NCBI RefSeq assembly: GCF_007679495.1
Contig: NZ_VEGP01000023.1
Location: 1 to 64,000, forward strand
Reading direction: 5' to 3'
Length of the DNA: 64,000 nucleotides
DNA from: Paenibacillus sp. 32O-W
Lineage (GTDB): Bacteria > Bacillota > Bacilli > Paenibacillales > NBRC-103111
In this document: positions 8,889 to 17,163 of the stretch, piece by piece
Numbering within the stretch: the first letter of the stretch is position 1
How the letters are laid out: each line of letters starts with the position of its first letter
Notes under the pieces: model-generated
What the model was told of the DNA's origin: nothing
The model's database searches: none
What the model saw: the letters and a program-made list of their open reading frames with translations, nothing else
Translations under genes and position numbers: made by a program

Positions 8889-8993
8889 TCAGAAGAAAAA
8901 ACTCGATATTTTGGCGAATTCCGACAGTAAGTATGTACTTTAAGGTTGGAATGGCCAAAGAGGATCGACAGGATAAAAAGGAGAGGTCCGGGC

Positions 8994-9869
8994 GTGACCA
9001 AAATAGCCTTTCTTGGACCCGAGGGAACGGTATCTCAAGAGTCTGCACAATATTTTTTCAATAACGAGTCTTACGAATATATTCCATACAGCTTTATATC
9101 GGACGTATATAACGCTACCGTATCGGGTCACACGGATGTCAGTGTCATTCCGATTGAAAACACGATCGACGGCTCCGTCAAACTGCATGTTGACCAGCTC
9201 GTTCTTGGCGACCTGCAGATCCAAGCGGAATGGATTTATCCCTCAATTCAGAATTTAATCGGTTTCAAGCAACCCCAGGAGAACGGGCTTGCGGAAATTG
9301 AGAAAATCATTTCGATCGATGTCGCTATCGCTCAATGCCGTAACTTCCTGCAGGCACATCTGCCGGAGGTCAAGTTCGAATTTGTCAGCAGCACTGCGGA
9401 GGGAGTAAGAAGAGTTCGGGAGTTGGCTTCCCCCGCTGTCGCGGCGATCGGCACGAAGCTGGCGGCTAAGCAGTATGGACTGGAGCTTCTGGCGTCCAAC
9501 ATTACGGATCACCAGAATAATTTCACCCGCTTCATCCTGGTGGGGAATTCTTCACCGCCGCTCAAAGTTGCAAATAAATACAAGACAACTCTGCTTGTAA
9601 CCCTTCCGGAAGATTACCCGGGCGCCCTGCATCAAGTGCTGTCCGCTTTCGCCTGGAGGAGAATCAATTTGTCCAAAATAGAATCGCGGCCGACCAAGCT
9701 GAAGCTCGGAACTTATTATTTCTATATCGATGCGGAAGGCTCCTTGGATTCCGTACTGATGCCGGCAGCCATCGAGGAAATCGAGGCTCTGGGCTGCCAG
9801 GTCCGTATTCTGGGCTCTTATCCCAGCTATAATTACGAAACTTCTGACACAGCACATATGGAGGTGTAG
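8994..9869 (+). CDS. pheA: Prephenate dehydratase
   Basis: 291 residues; makes phenylpyruvate from prephenate in phenylalanine synthesis. The catalytic domain starts KIAFLGPEGT and contains SVIPIENTIDGSV and the active-site NNFTRF motif near residue 168. The C-terminal ACT domain, with GALH and ESRP motifs (residues about 200-275), binds phenylalanine for feedback control. GTG 8994 is chosen: GGAGAGG lies about 8 bases upstream, and upstream residues are not family-like. It is followed by ilvE after 6 bases. Confidence 0.95.
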   Translation: MTKIAFLGPEGTVSQESAQYFFNNESYEYIPYSFISDVYNATVSGHTDVSVIPIENTIDGSVKLHVDQLVLGDLQIQAEWIYPSIQNLIGFKQPQENGLAEIEKIISIDVAIAQCRNFLQAHLPEVKFEFVSSTAEGVRRVRELASPAVAAIGTKLAAKQYGLELLASNITDHQNNFTRFILVGNSSPPLKVANKYKTTLLVTLPEDYPGALHQVLSAFAWRRINLSKIESRPTKLKLGTYYFYIDAEGSLDSVLMPAAIEEIEALGCQVRILGSYPSYNYETSDTAHMEV

Positions 9870-9875
9870 TCATCC

Positions 9876-10754
9876 ATGTCACAATGGATCTATCTAAACG
9901 GGGAATATGTAACTAAAGAGGAAGCGACCGTATCCGTTTATGACCACGGCTTTTTGTACGGTGACGGAATCTTCGAAGGTATTCGTATTTATAACGGAAA
10001 TATTTTTAAATGCAAAGAACATCTGGACCGATTGTACGATTCCGCCAAATCGATTATGCTCAACATTCCCCTGACGTACTCGGAGATGGAGCAAGCTTTA
10101 GTGGAAACCATTCGCAGGAACGGATTGAAGGATGGCTATATCCGACTTGTCGTTTCGCGCGGTCCCGGGGACCTCGGTCTGGACCCGCGGCGCTCGCCCA
10201 AAGCCAGCGTCATCATTATCGTTGAACAGCTTTCCATCTATCCGGAGGAAGCATACATTCACGGTTTGAAGACCGTTTCCGTATCGACTCGCCGCAACGT
10301 TCCGGATGCATTGAATCCGAAGATCAAATCGTTGAACTATTTGAACAATATTCTGGTTAAGATCCAGGCCAATTTGGCCGGGGTCGGAGAGGCTATTATG
10401 CTCAATTCCCAAGGGTATGTAGCCGAAGGCTCCTCGGATAATATATTTATCGTTAAGCGTGGAACCGTCTTTACTCCTCCATGCTATTGCGGAGCTCTGG
10501 AAGGAATTACCCGGGCAGCGATTATTGAAATTTGTCAAAAGATCGGGTACACCGTCAAAGAGGAACCGTTCACCCTTCATGATGTGTATGTCGCGGATGA
10601 AGTGTTCTTTACGGGTACGGCAGCGGAAGTGATTGCCGTTCGGGAAGTGGACGCACGCATCATCGGTGAAGGAAAGGCAGGCCCGATCACCACCCGTCTT
10701 CTTCAGGAGTTCCGGAATATCGTAGAAGTTGACGGTGTTAAAGTTTACGAATAA
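9876..10754 (+). CDS. ilvE: Branched-chain amino acid aminotransferase (class IV)
   Basis: 292 residues, fold type IV PLP transaminase. The N-terminal YDHGFLYGDGIFEG is the family hallmark, the PLP lysine is Lys151 in KIKSLNYLNN, and the phosphate-binding TGTAAEV motif is near residue 246. It interconverts Leu/Ile/Val with their keto acids; D-amino-acid transaminase is a less likely alternative within the same class. Being cotranscribed with pheA, it could also serve the last transamination to phenylalanine, which is an inference. Confidence 0.87.
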   Translation: MSQWIYLNGEYVTKEEATVSVYDHGFLYGDGIFEGIRIYNGNIFKCKEHLDRLYDSAKSIMLNIPLTYSEMEQALVETIRRNGLKDGYIRLVVSRGPGDLGLDPRRSPKASVIIIVEQLSIYPEEAYIHGLKTVSVSTRRNVPDALNPKIKSLNYLNNILVKIQANLAGVGEAIMLNSQGYVAEGSSDNIFIVKRGTVFTPPCYCGALEGITRAAIIEICQKIGYTVKEEPFTLHDVYVADEVFFTGTAAEVIAVREVDARIIGEGKAGPITTRLLQEFRNIVEVDGVKVYE

Positions 10755-10773
10755 TTTTTTATAAAGTACAAAG

Positions 10774-10811
10774 CTCCTGCGAGACGGTTTAGTCTTGCGG
10801 GAGTTTTTTTT
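10774..10811 (+). terminator. Intrinsic terminator after ilvE
   Basis: CTCCTGCGAGAC pairs with GTCTTGCGGGAG (one wobble) around a six-base loop, followed by eight T. Confidence 0.92.
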
Positions 10812-10841
10812 GCGTAAAGGATGTCAAAAGCCTATTTCCTG

Positions 10842-10849
10842 CATACAAT
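10842..10849 (+). promoter_or_regulatory. Candidate sigma-E/K -10 element before the safA-like gene
   Basis: CATACAAT matches the sigma-E type -10 consensus exactly. The upstream -35 region (GTCAAAAG near 10823-10830) is only a rough fit at imperfect spacing. B. subtilis safA is transcribed in the mother cell, so the position makes sense, but the assignment is tentative. Confidence 0.35.
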
Positions 10850-11002
10850 GTAATGTCATTTCTGGGCACGGTGAAGGTGCCGGGGGCAAGGTCAGGTTGA
10901 TTCCAGCTTCAATCACCAGGCGCGGAGCGGGAGACACCGGCTACCGAAGAAGTCGGCCTGAGGCCATCGGCTCGCTCCGTACATTACAAGGAGGTTTTAG
11001 GC

Positions 11003-13234
11003 TTGAAAATTCATATCGTCAAGAAAGGTGAATCGCTGTATCAATTGTCGAAGAAGTACAATGTAGATCTCGACAAATTGATCGAGTTTAATCCGCAAAT
11101 TGAAGACCCGGACAAAATTGATGTCGGCACGAAGGTGAAAATTCCGAGCCCTTCCATACCGATGGAACCCCCCGAAAGCGACATTGCACATAAACATATT
11201 GTTAAGCAGGGGGATACTTTGTGGAAATTGTCCAAAAAATGGGGAATTCCGCTCAAGGCTATGATTGACGCCAATCCGCAGCTTAAAAATCCAAGTATAT
11301 TAATGACCGGACAATTGGTTTATATCCCCAAGTGGAATCCTGATGGGGGCAATCAACCGAATGTTCCTGGAGAAGCCTCACTGCAGGAACTGAATGTGAT
11401 GGCAGAGATGAATGCTATGGCGGAGTCCAATCTTATGCCCGAAATGACCATGCCTGTACCGCCGCACAAGAAGAATACAGCCCCGATTGTGCCGGAAGCT
11501 CCAATTCTGCCGATGGCAGAGGAGGTAAAGGAAGAGATCGAAGAAGTTAAAGAAGAGGTTAAGGAAGCTAAGGAAGAGATCAAAGAAGAGGCCAAAGAAG
11601 TACAAGAACTTCTGAAGGAAAAGGTCGAGCCGAAAGAAGTCGTGGAATTGGAAGAAATAAAAGAGGTGGCGGTAGAGAAGGAAGAGGAGAAAGCATACCC
11701 GTCCGTTCTGCCGTTTAAGGAAAACATACATCAGGAAGCTCTGGAGGAGAATGTGAATTTGGTTGCCCCCTTGGAGAAAGAATCGGTTCCTCATTCATAT
11801 CCTTCTATTATGTATACGGAGCACTTGTTTGAACAGTATAATGTGCCTGCCGTTGAAGCTGCCGTGGAATATACGGGCTGGGCTCAAGCGAATGCAAATG
11901 TGGAGCCGCAAGTGAGCCCTTATCAAGACTGGAGCTCCTGGCCAACGTCTAACGAGGCAGCCTTGAACGCTCCTTATGAGTATGCCAACCTCCCGCAGCT
12001 TTCGGGAGTTGACCCGAATGTACTGCCGCAGCCGCAATATGCGCCTTATTCTTACGAGTCTAAGGGTAAGCACGATTGCGGATGCCAAGGGCATCATCAT
12101 GCCTCCTATGCGGATTATCCGGGCCTTCAGCCTTATTCTGTGCAGATGACAAACGTTAGCCCTATGGCGAATGTGAGCCCGGTACAGGAAAAAGGGAAGG
12201 CCGAGAATAAAAATCCGGCCGGAACTTGGCAGGATGGCGGTCATATACATTCGGCAGGACACTGGCCGCATGACGGGGGCAATGTGCAATCGATGAGCCA
12301 CTGGCCGCATGACGGAGGCAATGTGCAATCGATGAGCCACTGGCCGCATGACGGGGGCAATGTGCAATCGATGGGCTACTGGCCGCATGACGTGGGCAAT
12401 GTGCAATCGATGGGCCACTGGCCGCAGAATGTGGGCAGCGTGCAATCGATGGGCCACTGGCCGCATGACGGGGGCAATGTGCAATCGATGGGCTACTGGC
12501 CGCATGACGGGGGCAATGTGCAATCGATGGGCTATTGGCCGCAGAATGTGGGCAGCGTGCAATCGATGGGCCACTGGCCGCATGACGGGGGCAATGTGCA
12601 ATCGATGAGCCACTGGCCGCATGACGGGGGCTACATGCAATCGATGGGCCACTGGCCGCATGACGGGGGCTATATGCAGCCGATGAGCCACTGGCCGCAG
12701 GATGGGGGCTATATGCAGCCGATGAGCCACTGGTCGAACAGCGGACCGATAGCTAAGAGCGGGGCAGAGAATGTGTCTGCATCGTCAAATGCGAATTTGG
12801 CGGCGCAGGCCAAATCCGGGCCGAAGATAAATTCCATGCCGAATCTAGAGGCAGCCGCTAATGCCGGTTCTTTCCCCAATATGGGCCCTATACCGTATGG
12901 GATGCCGGCAATCCAATACGGAGCCGCTGCAGTAGACCCTTATTATGCGCCTTACTGGTCCTCGGCAGCCCCATGGACATACGGGCCAATGGTCGCCCCG
13001 TATGCCGGCAGCTTCTCAGAAGAGAAGCATTCCAACTCCAGAGGAACGGACAATGAAGAGCCGACCCCTGGCGAGGAAGCAGAGAATACGGAAACCGCTG
13101 AAATAAAAAAGAATAGCCGTACCAAAACAGGAGGATCCGGCACCAAAGCCTCTCTGCATTCCTACCCGCGTAAGAAGAAAAAACGCAGCACCGTGAAAAA
13201 AACGAAAACCAACCAACCGTGGATTAATTACTAG
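11003..13234 (+). CDS. safA: SafA-like spore coat/cortex morphogenetic LysM protein with 13-residue repeats
   Basis: 743 residues. Two LysM domains (about 2-48 and 66-112; HIVKKGESLYQLSKKY and HIVKQGDTLWKLSKKW) should bind peptidoglycan. Next comes an acidic Glu/Lys/Val heptad-like coiled coil (about 172-232), a Pro/Tyr-rich part with a His/Cys cluster (HDCGCQGHHH, near 354), then twelve tandem 13-residue repeats of the type HWPHDGGNVQSM(G/S), and a basic Lys-rich C-terminus. No signal peptide is seen, as for mother-cell coat proteins. TTG 11003 follows AAGGAGG. Its place before bofC-ruv matches B. subtilis safA. The repeat region is unlike B. subtilis SafA and is probably lineage-specific. 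Confidence 0.8.
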   Translation: MKIHIVKKGESLYQLSKKYNVDLDKLIEFNPQIEDPDKIDVGTKVKIPSPSIPMEPPESDIAHKHIVKQGDTLWKLSKKWGIPLKAMIDANPQLKNPSILMTGQLVYIPKWNPDGGNQPNVPGEASLQELNVMAEMNAMAESNLMPEMTMPVPPHKKNTAPIVPEAPILPMAEEVKEEIEEVKEEVKEAKEEIKEEAKEVQELLKEKVEPKEVVELEEIKEVAVEKEEEKAYPSVLPFKENIHQEALEENVNLVAPLEKESVPHSYPSIMYTEHLFEQYNVPAVEAAVEYTGWAQANANVEPQVSPYQDWSSWPTSNEAALNAPYEYANLPQLSGVDPNVLPQPQYAPYSYESKGKHDCGCQGHHHASYADYPGLQPYSVQMTNVSPMANVSPVQEKGKAENKNPAGTWQDGGHIHSAGHWPHDGGNVQSMSHWPHDGGNVQSMSHWPHDGGNVQSMGYWPHDVGNVQSMGHWPQNVGSVQSMGHWPHDGGNVQSMGYWPHDGGNVQSMGYWPQNVGSVQSMGHWPHDGGNVQSMSHWPHDGGYMQSMGHWPHDGGYMQPMSHWPQDGGYMQPMSHWSNSGPIAKSGAENVSASSNANLAAQAKSGPKINSMPNLEAAANAGSFPNMGPIPYGMPAIQYGAAAVDPYYAPYWSSAAPWTYGPMVAPYAGSFSEEKHSNSRGTDNEEPTPGEEAENTETAEIKKNSRTKTGGSGTKASLHSYPRKKKKRSTVKKTKTNQPWINY
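12260..12727 (+). repeat. Twelve tandem 39-bp repeats inside the safA-like gene
   Basis: Twelve in-frame 39-bp units (12 x 39 = 468 bases) encode HWPHDGGNVQSM plus G or S. Units 3-5 and 6-8 form a higher-order 117-bp repeat in which the third unit is the variant HWPQNVGSVQSMG or YWPQNVGSVQSMG. The last three units change NV to YM. DNA identity between units is very high, suggesting recent expansion by slippage or recombination. A thirteenth partial unit (HW) starts at 12728. Confidence 0.95.
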
Positions 13235-13251
13235 ATCCGGTTATTAACGTA

Positions 13252-13303
13252 TAATCCCCTTCATTCTGGAAACACTAAAAAAAAATTCAGAAGAAGGGGA
13301 TTA
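13252..13303 (+). promoter_or_regulatory. Stem that covers the bofC ribosome binding site
   Basis: TAATCCCCTTCATTCTG (13252-13268) is complementary to CAGAAGAAGGGGATTA (13288-13303) apart from one bulged A, with a 19-base A-rich loop. The 3' arm contains GAAGGGG, the only binding site for the GTG at 13306. RNA that includes both arms should not be translated well. TATAAT at 13250-13255 suggests that a transcript starting just downstream would lack most of the 5' arm. Confidence 0.6.
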
Positions 13304-13305
13304 CC

Positions 13306-13986
13306 GTGAGCTTATCAAGCCTGTTAAAACAGCTCAAGAAGCTGCTAAAGCAAAAAAAACGATGGTTATCGTTAGGGCTCGTTATTTTGGCCGCGGGCGT
13401 ATCCGTAACGGCTTCGGCATATTATTGGAACAAGAACAGGACGGTTTCGAACGGAACGCAGGAGCAAAAATCTTTGTCCGTATGGAGTTCCCGGGTTGAT
13501 TCTCCGGAGGAATTACAGGAAGGCAATGAGGCTGTCTTAGACGTTCTTATGCAGGATAACGAGCCCAAGCTGGTCTTTCACCAGAAGAATTACGTATGCG
13601 GGGAGGAGGTCGTGCAGCTCGGTTGGCTAAAGCCTGGAGAAATTGCCGACTATTCTTTACAGCACCCGAGGGCAGTTATATCTTTGCAGGACAATCAGCA
13701 GGTTTATTTAACGGAACAGATAGACGATTTATCGGAAAAATGCAAAGGGAATGTTTATTTCGGAATCGACAAGGACGGCAATTTGTCTTTGTTTGAGGGA
13801 ATGCCCGCAGGAGAGCAAATTATCCGGACGTTCTTCCAGCTTAACGTTCAGCATTTGAAAAGCAGTCTTCCCAGTGAAACCTTGAATCAGTTGTATGACG
13901 GAATTCGGATTCTGGACCTCGATGATTATAACAGCGTTATTTCCACGTTCAGCGACTATGCGGTTCGGGGTGGCAAGAGCGAATAA
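13306..13986 (+). CDS. bofC: BofC-like forespore regulator of pro-sigma-K processing
   Basis: 226 residues. BofC is secreted from the forespore and restrains SpoIVB signalling to the sigma-K checkpoint. A basic N-terminus and one hydrophobic segment (about residues 20-40) form a signal peptide or anchor. The BofC N-terminal fold follows (about 75-145), with the C-terminal domain (about 145-220, GNVYFGIDKDGNLSLFEG, then FFQLNVQHL). The sequence is diverged, but the position between safA and ruv matches Bacillus. GTG start 13306; the binding site lies inside a predicted stem. Confidence 0.8.
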   Translation: MSLSSLLKQLKKLLKQKKRWLSLGLVILAAGVSVTASAYYWNKNRTVSNGTQEQKSLSVWSSRVDSPEELQEGNEAVLDVLMQDNEPKLVFHQKNYVCGEEVVQLGWLKPGEIADYSLQHPRAVISLQDNQQVYLTEQIDDLSEKCKGNVYFGIDKDGNLSLFEGMPAGEQIIRTFFQLNVQHLKSSLPSETLNQLYDGIRILDLDDYNSVISTFSDYAVRGGKSE

Positions 13987-14143
13987 CATTTACATTTCAA
14001 TGGAATACAAATCTCAGTTCCGAATAGCCAGGCAGAGAGGGAATGATCTTTCCTTCTCTGCCTGTTTGTTTTCTCAGGCTTCTCCGCAAGCCAAAAAGGA
14101 AGGAAAGTCTCCCGGGCGTATACTCACTGAAGAGAATATCTGT

Positions 14144-14149
14144 TATAAT
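14144..14149 (+). promoter_or_regulatory. -10 element of the ruvCAB promoter
   Basis: Perfect TATAAT at 14144-14149; the -35 region near 14121-14126 is poor (TACTCA). It lies about 170 bases before ruvC. Confidence 0.45.
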
Positions 14150-14156
14150 GACAAGG

Positions 14157-14170
14157 AATACATATGTTCG
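14157..14170 (+). promoter_or_regulatory. Candidate LexA (DinR) operator for ruvCAB
   Basis: AATACATATGTTCG matches 11 of 14 positions of a palindromic Gram-positive SOS box of the form CGAACATATGTTCG; the 3' half is perfect and the 5' half degenerate. It lies where transcription from the TATAAT at 14144 would begin, as expected for a repressor site. ruvAB is SOS-regulated in B. subtilis. Confidence 0.5.
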
Positions 14171-14317
14171 CCAGTTTGCAGATTTGTAGATTGGAATGAT
14201 TGGAAGTCCAAGCTTGTCCGGGACTGCCCTAATTATATTTCGTGAGAATAACGGCAATTGGATACCGATGATATAATATCCGTATCCGGCTTTAGCGGAG
14301 AATGGAGAGGAAAGCTA

Positions 14318-14821
14318 TTGCGAATATTGGGAATTGACCCGGGGATTGCGATTGTCGGGTTCGCTTTTATCGATAAGCTGGGAAGCCGCTTGGTTCCGGT
14401 ACAGTACGGCTGCATCCAGACGGAGGCCCACACGGAGCCTTCCTTGCGGCTCAAGGAAGTCTATGACGCTGCGCTGCAATTGATTGACAAATATAAGCCC
14501 GAGGCGGTAGCCATCGAGAAGCTGTATTTCAATCGGAATGTTACGACCGCTTTTACAGTCGGGCAGGCCCGGGGAGTCTTGATGCTGGCAGCGGCGCAGA
14601 ACGGACTTCCGGTGGCGGAGTATACTCCGCTTCAAGTCAAGCAGGCGGTAGTCGGCTACGGGAATGCAGAGAAGAAGCAGGTGCAGGAGATGGTCAAGAT
14701 GCTCCTTAAGCTGTCACAAGTCCCCAAGCCGGATGATGTGGCCGATGCCTTGGCGGTAGCCATCTGCCATTCCCATTCCTATGTCCTTATGCAAAAAATG
14801 AACGAGGTATATAAACGATGA
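14318..14821 (+). CDS. ruvC: Holliday junction resolvase RuvC
   Basis: 167 residues. Starting at TTG 14318 the protein reads (L)RILGIDPG, the canonical RuvC start with catalytic Asp7. Other acidic residues are in AIEKLYF and PDDVADALAVA. GAGAGG lies about 8 bases before the TTG; the longer frame from 14258 is not family-like. RuvC cuts four-way junctions bound by RuvAB. The stop overlaps ruvA (ATGA). B. subtilis lacks ruvC and uses RecU, so this gene separates the organism from Bacillus proper. Confidence 0.96.
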   Translation: MRILGIDPGIAIVGFAFIDKLGSRLVPVQYGCIQTEAHTEPSLRLKEVYDAALQLIDKYKPEAVAIEKLYFNRNVTTAFTVGQARGVLMLAAAQNGLPVAEYTPLQVKQAVVGYGNAEKKQVQEMVKMLLKLSQVPKPDDVADALAVAICHSHSYVLMQKMNEVYKR

Positions 14822-15441
14822 TAGATTTTTTGAGAGGTCAACTTGTCCACCGGGAGAAGGATTACGCCGTACTGGATGTTCAGGGGGTCGGGTATCAGGT
14901 TTATTGCGCCAATCCTTACGCCTTGGGAGGACATTCCGGCGAACCGGTTACGCTATTTACCCACCAGCATGTCCGTGAGGATGCGATTCTGTTATTCGGT
15001 TTTGCTACTAGAGAGGAGCAGTCGCTGTTTCGCCGTCTGATCGAGGTGAACGGCATAGGGCCGAAGGTAGCTATAGGAATTCTGTCTGCGGGTCAGCCGG
15101 AGGCCGTCATTACAGCGATCTGTCAGGAGAACATCGCCTTCTTGACCAAGCTACCGGGGATAGGGAAGAAGACCGCGCAGCGGCTCATTCTCGATCTGAA
15201 GGATAAGCTCGGCGACTTGACGGCCGGTTGGAGTCATGCCGACCTTGCGTCCAGTGCGGGTTCCAGGCCTATGTCAGGATTATCCGCCTCGGAAGAGGAG
15301 GCCAAGCAAGCCTTGATGGCGCTGGGGTATTCGGAAGCGGAAATCGATAGAGTATGGCCTGCGGTCAAGGAGAGAGCGGCGGATTCGGACCCGGTAGACA
15401 CGGTCGTGAAGACGGCGCTGCAGCTCTTGTTTCAAGGTTAA
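14818..15441 (+). CDS. ruvA: Holliday junction branch migration protein RuvA
   Basis: 207 residues. OB-fold domain I (1-62, starting MIDFLRGQLV), then helix-hairpin-helix motifs including LIEVNGIGPKVA and LPGIGKKTAQRL, and a C-terminal domain III (about 155-207) that contacts RuvB. It overlaps ruvC by four bases. RuvA tetramers hold the junction for the RuvB motor. Confidence 0.98.
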   Translation: MIDFLRGQLVHREKDYAVLDVQGVGYQVYCANPYALGGHSGEPVTLFTHQHVREDAILLFGFATREEQSLFRRLIEVNGIGPKVAIGILSAGQPEAVITAICQENIAFLTKLPGIGKKTAQRLILDLKDKLGDLTAGWSHADLASSAGSRPMSGLSASEEEAKQALMALGYSEAEIDRVWPAVKERAADSDPVDTVVKTALQLLFQG

Positions 15442-15477
15442 TGGCTGAGGGGAGCATAGGGATAAGGAGGATCAGTC

Positions 15478-16485
15478 ATGGACGAACGGATCATATCAGC
15501 TAATTTAATGATGGAGGACCAGGCGGTCGAGCTCAGTCTTCGTCCAAAATATTTGGCTGAATATATCGGACAATCACAAGCTAAAGAAAACTTGAAAATT
15601 TACATAGAAGCAGCCAAAATGCGCAAGGAAGCGCTGGATCATGTATTGCTCTACGGTCCGCCCGGTCTCGGGAAGACAACCTTGTCGAATATTATCGCGA
15701 ACGAGCTGGAAGTCAACATTCGCACAACATCGGGTCCGGCTATTGAACGGCCGGGCGATCTGGCCGCGATCCTGACCAATCTTCAAGAGGGGGATGTGCT
15801 GTTCATCGATGAGATTCATCGGCTGCATCGCACCGTGGAAGAGGTCTTGTATCCGGCGATGGAGGACTTCGCTCTGGACATTATTATCGGCAAAGGGCCT
15901 AGCGCACGCTCCGTCCGACTCGATTTGCCGCCGTTCACCCTGATTGGAGCTACTACCCGGGCTGGGCTGTTGTCCGCTCCTCTGCGAGACCGCTTCGGGG
16001 TGGTCTGCCGGCTGGAGTATTATACCAACGAGGAGCTTGCCTATATCGTGAGCCGGGCTGCCGAAATTCTGCAGGTGGAGATGGTGGGCGAGGCGGCCAT
16101 GGAAATCGGGATGCGTTCCCGCGGCACTCCGCGTATTGCCAACCGACTGCTGAAGAGAGTAAGGGACTTCGCCCAGGTCAAAGGGGACGGGATGATTACG
16201 AAGGAAATCGCCGAGGTTGCCCTCCGTTTAATTAAGGTGGATGAGCTTGGGCTTGACGAGATCGACCATAAGATGCTGAAGGCCATCATTACCCATTTCA
16301 GAGGGGGGCCGGTCGGATTGGATACGATTGCCGCAACCATCGGGGAAGAAGGACAGACTATCGAAGATGTGTATGAGCCCTATTTGCTGCAAATCGGCTT
16401 CCTGCAGAGAACTCCCCGCGGCAGAATGGCAACGGTTCATGCTTATCGACATCTGGGGATAGAGCCGCCGGAGAAGAAGGAATGA
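15478..16485 (+). CDS. ruvB: Holliday junction helicase motor RuvB
   Basis: 335 residues, AAA+ ATPase. Walker [10 protein letters not shown] near residue 60, Walker B IDEIHRL near 110, sensor 1 GATTRAG, arginine finger in RDRFG, and a C-terminal winged helix (RTPRGRMAT). GGAGG lies before ATG 15478. The stop overlaps the next start (ATGA), so the DCC-family gene is cotranscribed. Confidence 0.98.
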   Translation: MDERIISANLMMEDQAVELSLRPKYLAEYIGQSQAKENLKIYIEAAKMRKEALDHVLLYGPPGLGKTTLSNIIANELEVNIRTTSGPAIERPGDLAAILTNLQEGDVLFIDEIHRLHRTVEEVLYPAMEDFALDIIIGKGPSARSVRLDLPPFTLIGATTRAGLLSAPLRDRFGVVCRLEYYTNEELAYIVSRAAEILQVEMVGEAAMEIGMRSRGTPRIANRLLKRVRDFAQVKGDGMITKEIAEVALRLIKVDELGLDEIDHKMLKAIITHFRGGPVGLDTIAATIGEEGQTIEDVYEPYLLQIGFLQRTPRGRMATVHAYRHLGIEPPEKKE

Positions 16486-16919
16486 AGAACGGACAGCGCC
16501 TTATTTTACTCTACGACGCCCATTGTGTTCTGTGCAGAAGAACGGTGGATACCCTGAGCCGGCTGGAGGTCGGCAGCGAACTGATTATGCTTCCTTATCA
16601 GGAGGCCGAAATTTCGCAGCTTCCCGAAGGATTGACTCTAGAACAACTGCAATCTCAGTTGCATGTTATCGATGAACAGAATGAGGTTTACCGCGGAGCA
16701 GAGGCTGTCTGCCGGATTATGTCCAAGGTTAAGGGGTGGAGATGGATTGCGGTTCTGTATCGTATTCCTTTCCTACGTCCTTTGGCCGATCGGATCTATA
16801 AGTGGATCGCCGACAATCGGTATAAGCTGTTCGGACGGAACGAAGATTGTGAATCGGGGAGCTGTCAACTTCATCTGCCAATGGATAAGAAGGAAGAGCC
16901 TGAGTCGGGGAAGAGATAA
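16482..16919 (+). CDS. DCC-family (DUF393) thiol-disulfide oxidoreductase-like protein
   Basis: 145 residues. The family motif DxxCxxC is seen as DAHCVLC at residues 12-18, followed by [11 protein letters not shown], and the family's conserved [22 protein letters not shown] lies near 96-117. Members are predicted redox proteins of unknown partner. Translationally coupled to ruvB by an ATGA overlap, which suggests shared expression in the SOS-type operon but not a known role there. Confidence 0.85.
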   Translation: MKNGQRLILLYDAHCVLCRRTVDTLSRLEVGSELIMLPYQEAEISQLPEGLTLEQLQSQLHVIDEQNEVYRGAEAVCRIMSKVKGWRWIAVLYRIPFLRPLADRIYKWIADNRYKLFGRNEDCESGSCQLHLPMDKKEEPESGKR

Positions 16920-16930
16920 GAGCAAGAATG

Positions 16931-16958
16931 AACCTTATCGTCTGTGATAAGGTTTTTT
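16931..16958 (+). terminator. Intrinsic terminator after the ruv operon
   Basis: AACCTTATC pairs with GATAAGGTT around GTCTGT-type loop bases, followed by six T. A 95-bp interspersed repeat begins three bases later. Confidence 0.85.
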
Positions 16959-16960
16959 GG

Positions 16961-17055
16961 AAATATAAGAAAGTATAAGTTTCGACTTATACTTGTTCTT
17001 ATATTTCATCGGTAAACGCGCCCGTCCTAAGGACGGCGATAGCCGTTTATCCTTG
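16961..17055 (+). repeat. Interspersed two-hairpin repeat, copy 1
   Basis: 95 bp. Hairpin 1 pairs AAATATAAGAA and AGTATAAGT with ACTTATACT and TTCTTATATTT. Hairpin 2 is CCGTCC-TAA-GGACGG, enclosed by GGTAAACG / CGTTTATCC, and the element ends CCTTG. It matches copy 2 (51383-51477) at 90 of 95 positions by my count, the last 62 being identical. It starts directly after the T-run of the preceding terminator. Confidence 0.9.
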
Positions 17056-17163
17056 GCTTCAGGGAAATCGCGTGCAACTTTTTCCAGAGGCAGGAGTCTA
17101 TATTCTACAGGGGCTGTCCATAGCTCTCACGTTAAACTGAATGATGAAGGAGACAACCTGTCA

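Larger units (their letters stand above)
13987..14317. other. Intergenic region bofC-ruvC
   Basis: 331 bases without a gene; a frame open from 13895 through 14245 overlaps bofC and lacks coding character. It holds the ruvC promoter -10 element and the LexA-like site listed separately. A short AGAGAAGG-type inverted segment near 14035-14062 could be a weak terminator for bofC. Confidence 0.6.

Noticed and set aside
12260-12727. Regular 39-bp repeats resembling a CRISPR array
   Set aside because: No unique spacers; the units are contiguous, in frame and coding.
11795-12730. 311-residue minus-strand frame made of repeated MRPVAHRLHIAP units
   Set aside because: It is the antisense shadow of the 39-bp tandem repeat of the safA-like gene; a repeat length divisible by three keeps all frames open. 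No ribosome site.
13895-14245. 116-residue frame overlapping bofC and the ruv leader
   Set aside because: Out of frame with bofC and covers the promoter and LexA-like site; no coding character.
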